Positions 63,253 through 64,000 of a stretch of 64,000 nt of DNA are shown here, one piece after another (positions within the stretch are counted from its first letter, which is position 1; each line of letters begins with the position of its first letter). The stretch covers positions 1,364,001 to 1,428,000 of the forward strand of contig NZ_CP117811.1 in NCBI RefSeq assembly GCF_028728065.1, in the 5' to 3' direction. The notes beneath the pieces are model-generated. The model saw only the letters and a program-made list of their open reading frames with translations. It was not told the origin of the DNA and did no database searches. This DNA comes from Lentisphaera profundi. GTDB lineage: Bacteria > Verrucomicrobiota > Lentisphaeria > Lentisphaerales > Lentisphaeraceae. Made by a program: the position numbers and the translations under genes.

Positions 63253-64000
63253 CTATTTTTTTGTAAAGTTTAACTCGGGGAAGCGTTCGATAATATCGGA
63301 TTCGAAGGGGGGATAACCATCATTGGCTTGCACAGGGCCATTTGTAATACGCCCATCTTTGATTTCTTTAGTGAGAATCGTGATTAGCTTATGCACTGTT
63401 TCAGGATTTTTATCATGTAGGTTATGCTCTTCTTTGGGATCATCTTTCATATTGTAGAGCTGAATGAGGGGCAGGTCTTTGATGGCTTCTTTATCACGAT
63501 CAATATGGGGGAATCCGCGGCCTCCTGAGTGAGCACAGAGTACGAGTTTCCAATCACCCTTGCGGATCGCAAAATAACCTGAGCTACTATGATGAATAGT
63601 TGTTAAACGTTGGGTTTTTCCGCTGGCGGTCAATTCGGATAAAAATGAGAAGCTATCTTCGGCGGTATTGGCGGGGATTTCTGAAAGGGCACCAGTGGCA
63701 TCAGCAGCGGTGGCAAAGAAATCTGTTGTGCAGATTGTGCTATCAGAAAGAGAACCGGCCTTGATTTGAGCGGGCCAGCGCACGATGAAGGGCACGCGAT
63801 GGCCACCCTCGAAGATATCGCTCTTGGCACCACGCCAGGGAGCATTGGGGAAATGCCCCTTGCTCTGCAAGTCGTCAATATCCGCATCGGGTGAGCAACC
63901 GTTATCAGCAGTAAAAATGACCATGGTATTTTCACTTAAACCCTGATGCTGTAGTTCGCTTAAAACTTCGCCTACGACCCAATCAGTCTCCATAAGGAAA
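63253..64000 (-). CDS. Sulfatase, C-terminal part (cut by window edge)
   Basis: About 249 codons visible; the frame stays open to the last base, so the metal-binding start and formylglycine site lie outside. METDWVVGEVL, ENTMVIFTADNGCSPDADID (second metal site, DNG type), APWRGAKSDIFEGGHRVPFIVRWPAQIKAGSLSDS, then WKLVLCAHSGGRGFPH and LYNMKDDPKEEHNL, the standard arylsulfatase A-like C-terminus. Probably associated with the heparinase gene that follows at 63125. Confidence 0.88.
   Translation of the reverse strand, partial: FLMETDWVVGEVLSELQHQGLSENTMVIFTADNGCSPDADIDDLQSKGHFPNAPWRGAKSDIFEGGHRVPFIVRWPAQIKAGSLSDSTICTTDFFATAADATGALSEIPANTAEDSFSFLSELTASGKTQRLTTIHHSSSGYFAIRKGDWKLVLCAHSGGRGFPHIDRDKEAIKDLPLIQLYNMKDDPKEEHNLHDKNPETVHKLITILTKEIKDGRITNGPVQANDGYPPFESDIIERFPELNFTKK

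Noticed and set aside
1-64000. CRISPR arrays, tRNA, rRNA and prophage genes
   Set aside because: No regularly spaced repeats, cloverleaf-like segments, rRNA-like stretches or phage structural genes were found on reading; a covariance-model scan would be decisive for RNA genes.

Overview
The window is chromosomal DNA, roughly 40% GC, from a marine Lentisphaerae-type bacterium close to the genus Lentisphaera. This is inferred from gene content, not from a database search: at least eight sulfatases, seven lyase-type polysaccharide-degrading enzymes, a DUF1552 plus DUF1592-type cytochrome pair, four DUF1559-like pseudopilins, LRR-tailed Ser/Thr kinases and Planctomycete-like ECF sigma factors. 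No rRNA, tRNA, CRISPR array, phage or plasmid module was seen.

Layout. 1-7.1 kb: BNR-repeat lipoprotein, DUF1552/DUF1592 pair, pseudopilin. 7.5-10.4 kb: Ser/Thr kinase overlapping a GNAT acetyltransferase. 10.5-15.0 kb (minus): sulfatase and PL8 lyase. 15.1-18.7 kb (plus): small secreted protein, DUF1961-like protein, jelly-roll-like protein, sulfatase. 18.9-23.2 kb: DUF4962/heparinase II/III enzyme, ECF sigma factor, pseudopilin. 23.2-33.0 kb: repeats, two PL8 chondroitinase-ABC-like lyases, a DUF3604 protein with a cytoplasmic-type sulfatase. 33.2-34.9 kb: pseudopilin, a 320-bp inverted-repeat element, a second small secreted protein. 35.0-47.2 kb: a xylan island with two sulfatases, GH10, a pseudopilin and a GPH transporter in one operon, then a 368-bp direct repeat bracketing transposase and AraC remnants and a glycoside hydrolase, a flavodoxin, a XylR-like regulator and a frameshifted GH43. 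47.3-64.0 kb: sulfatase, second kinase, heparinase/esterase operon, second ECF sigma factor, two paralogous heparinase II/III enzymes, a sulfatase, and a sulfatase cut by the window edge.

The strongest new signal is a promoter-like motif, TGTCA(C/T)-N17-GGTANNNCC. It occurs twelve times, always with a 17-bp spacer and always 25-81 bp upstream of a start codon in the right orientation. It precedes most sulfatase and lyase transcription units, the DUF1592/DUF1552 pair, one pseudopilin and both members of a small secreted protein family. It looks like the promoter of an ECF sigma regulon for sulfated-polysaccharide degradation; either ECF sigma factor in the window could read it, but that link is inference. 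The xylan island lacks this motif and carries a different shared element (AATGAAACAYCG core) next to the XylR-like gene and its presumed targets.

The two kinases lack the usual beta-3 ATP-anchoring lysine (Ala70 in both) and carry a lysine in place of the third glycine of the P-loop (Lys53 in both). Without gaps this matches the arrangement of eukaryotic WNK kinases. Several start codons were moved from the longest reading frame using ribosome-binding sites, paralogue alignment and promoter overlap; each change is explained in its entry.
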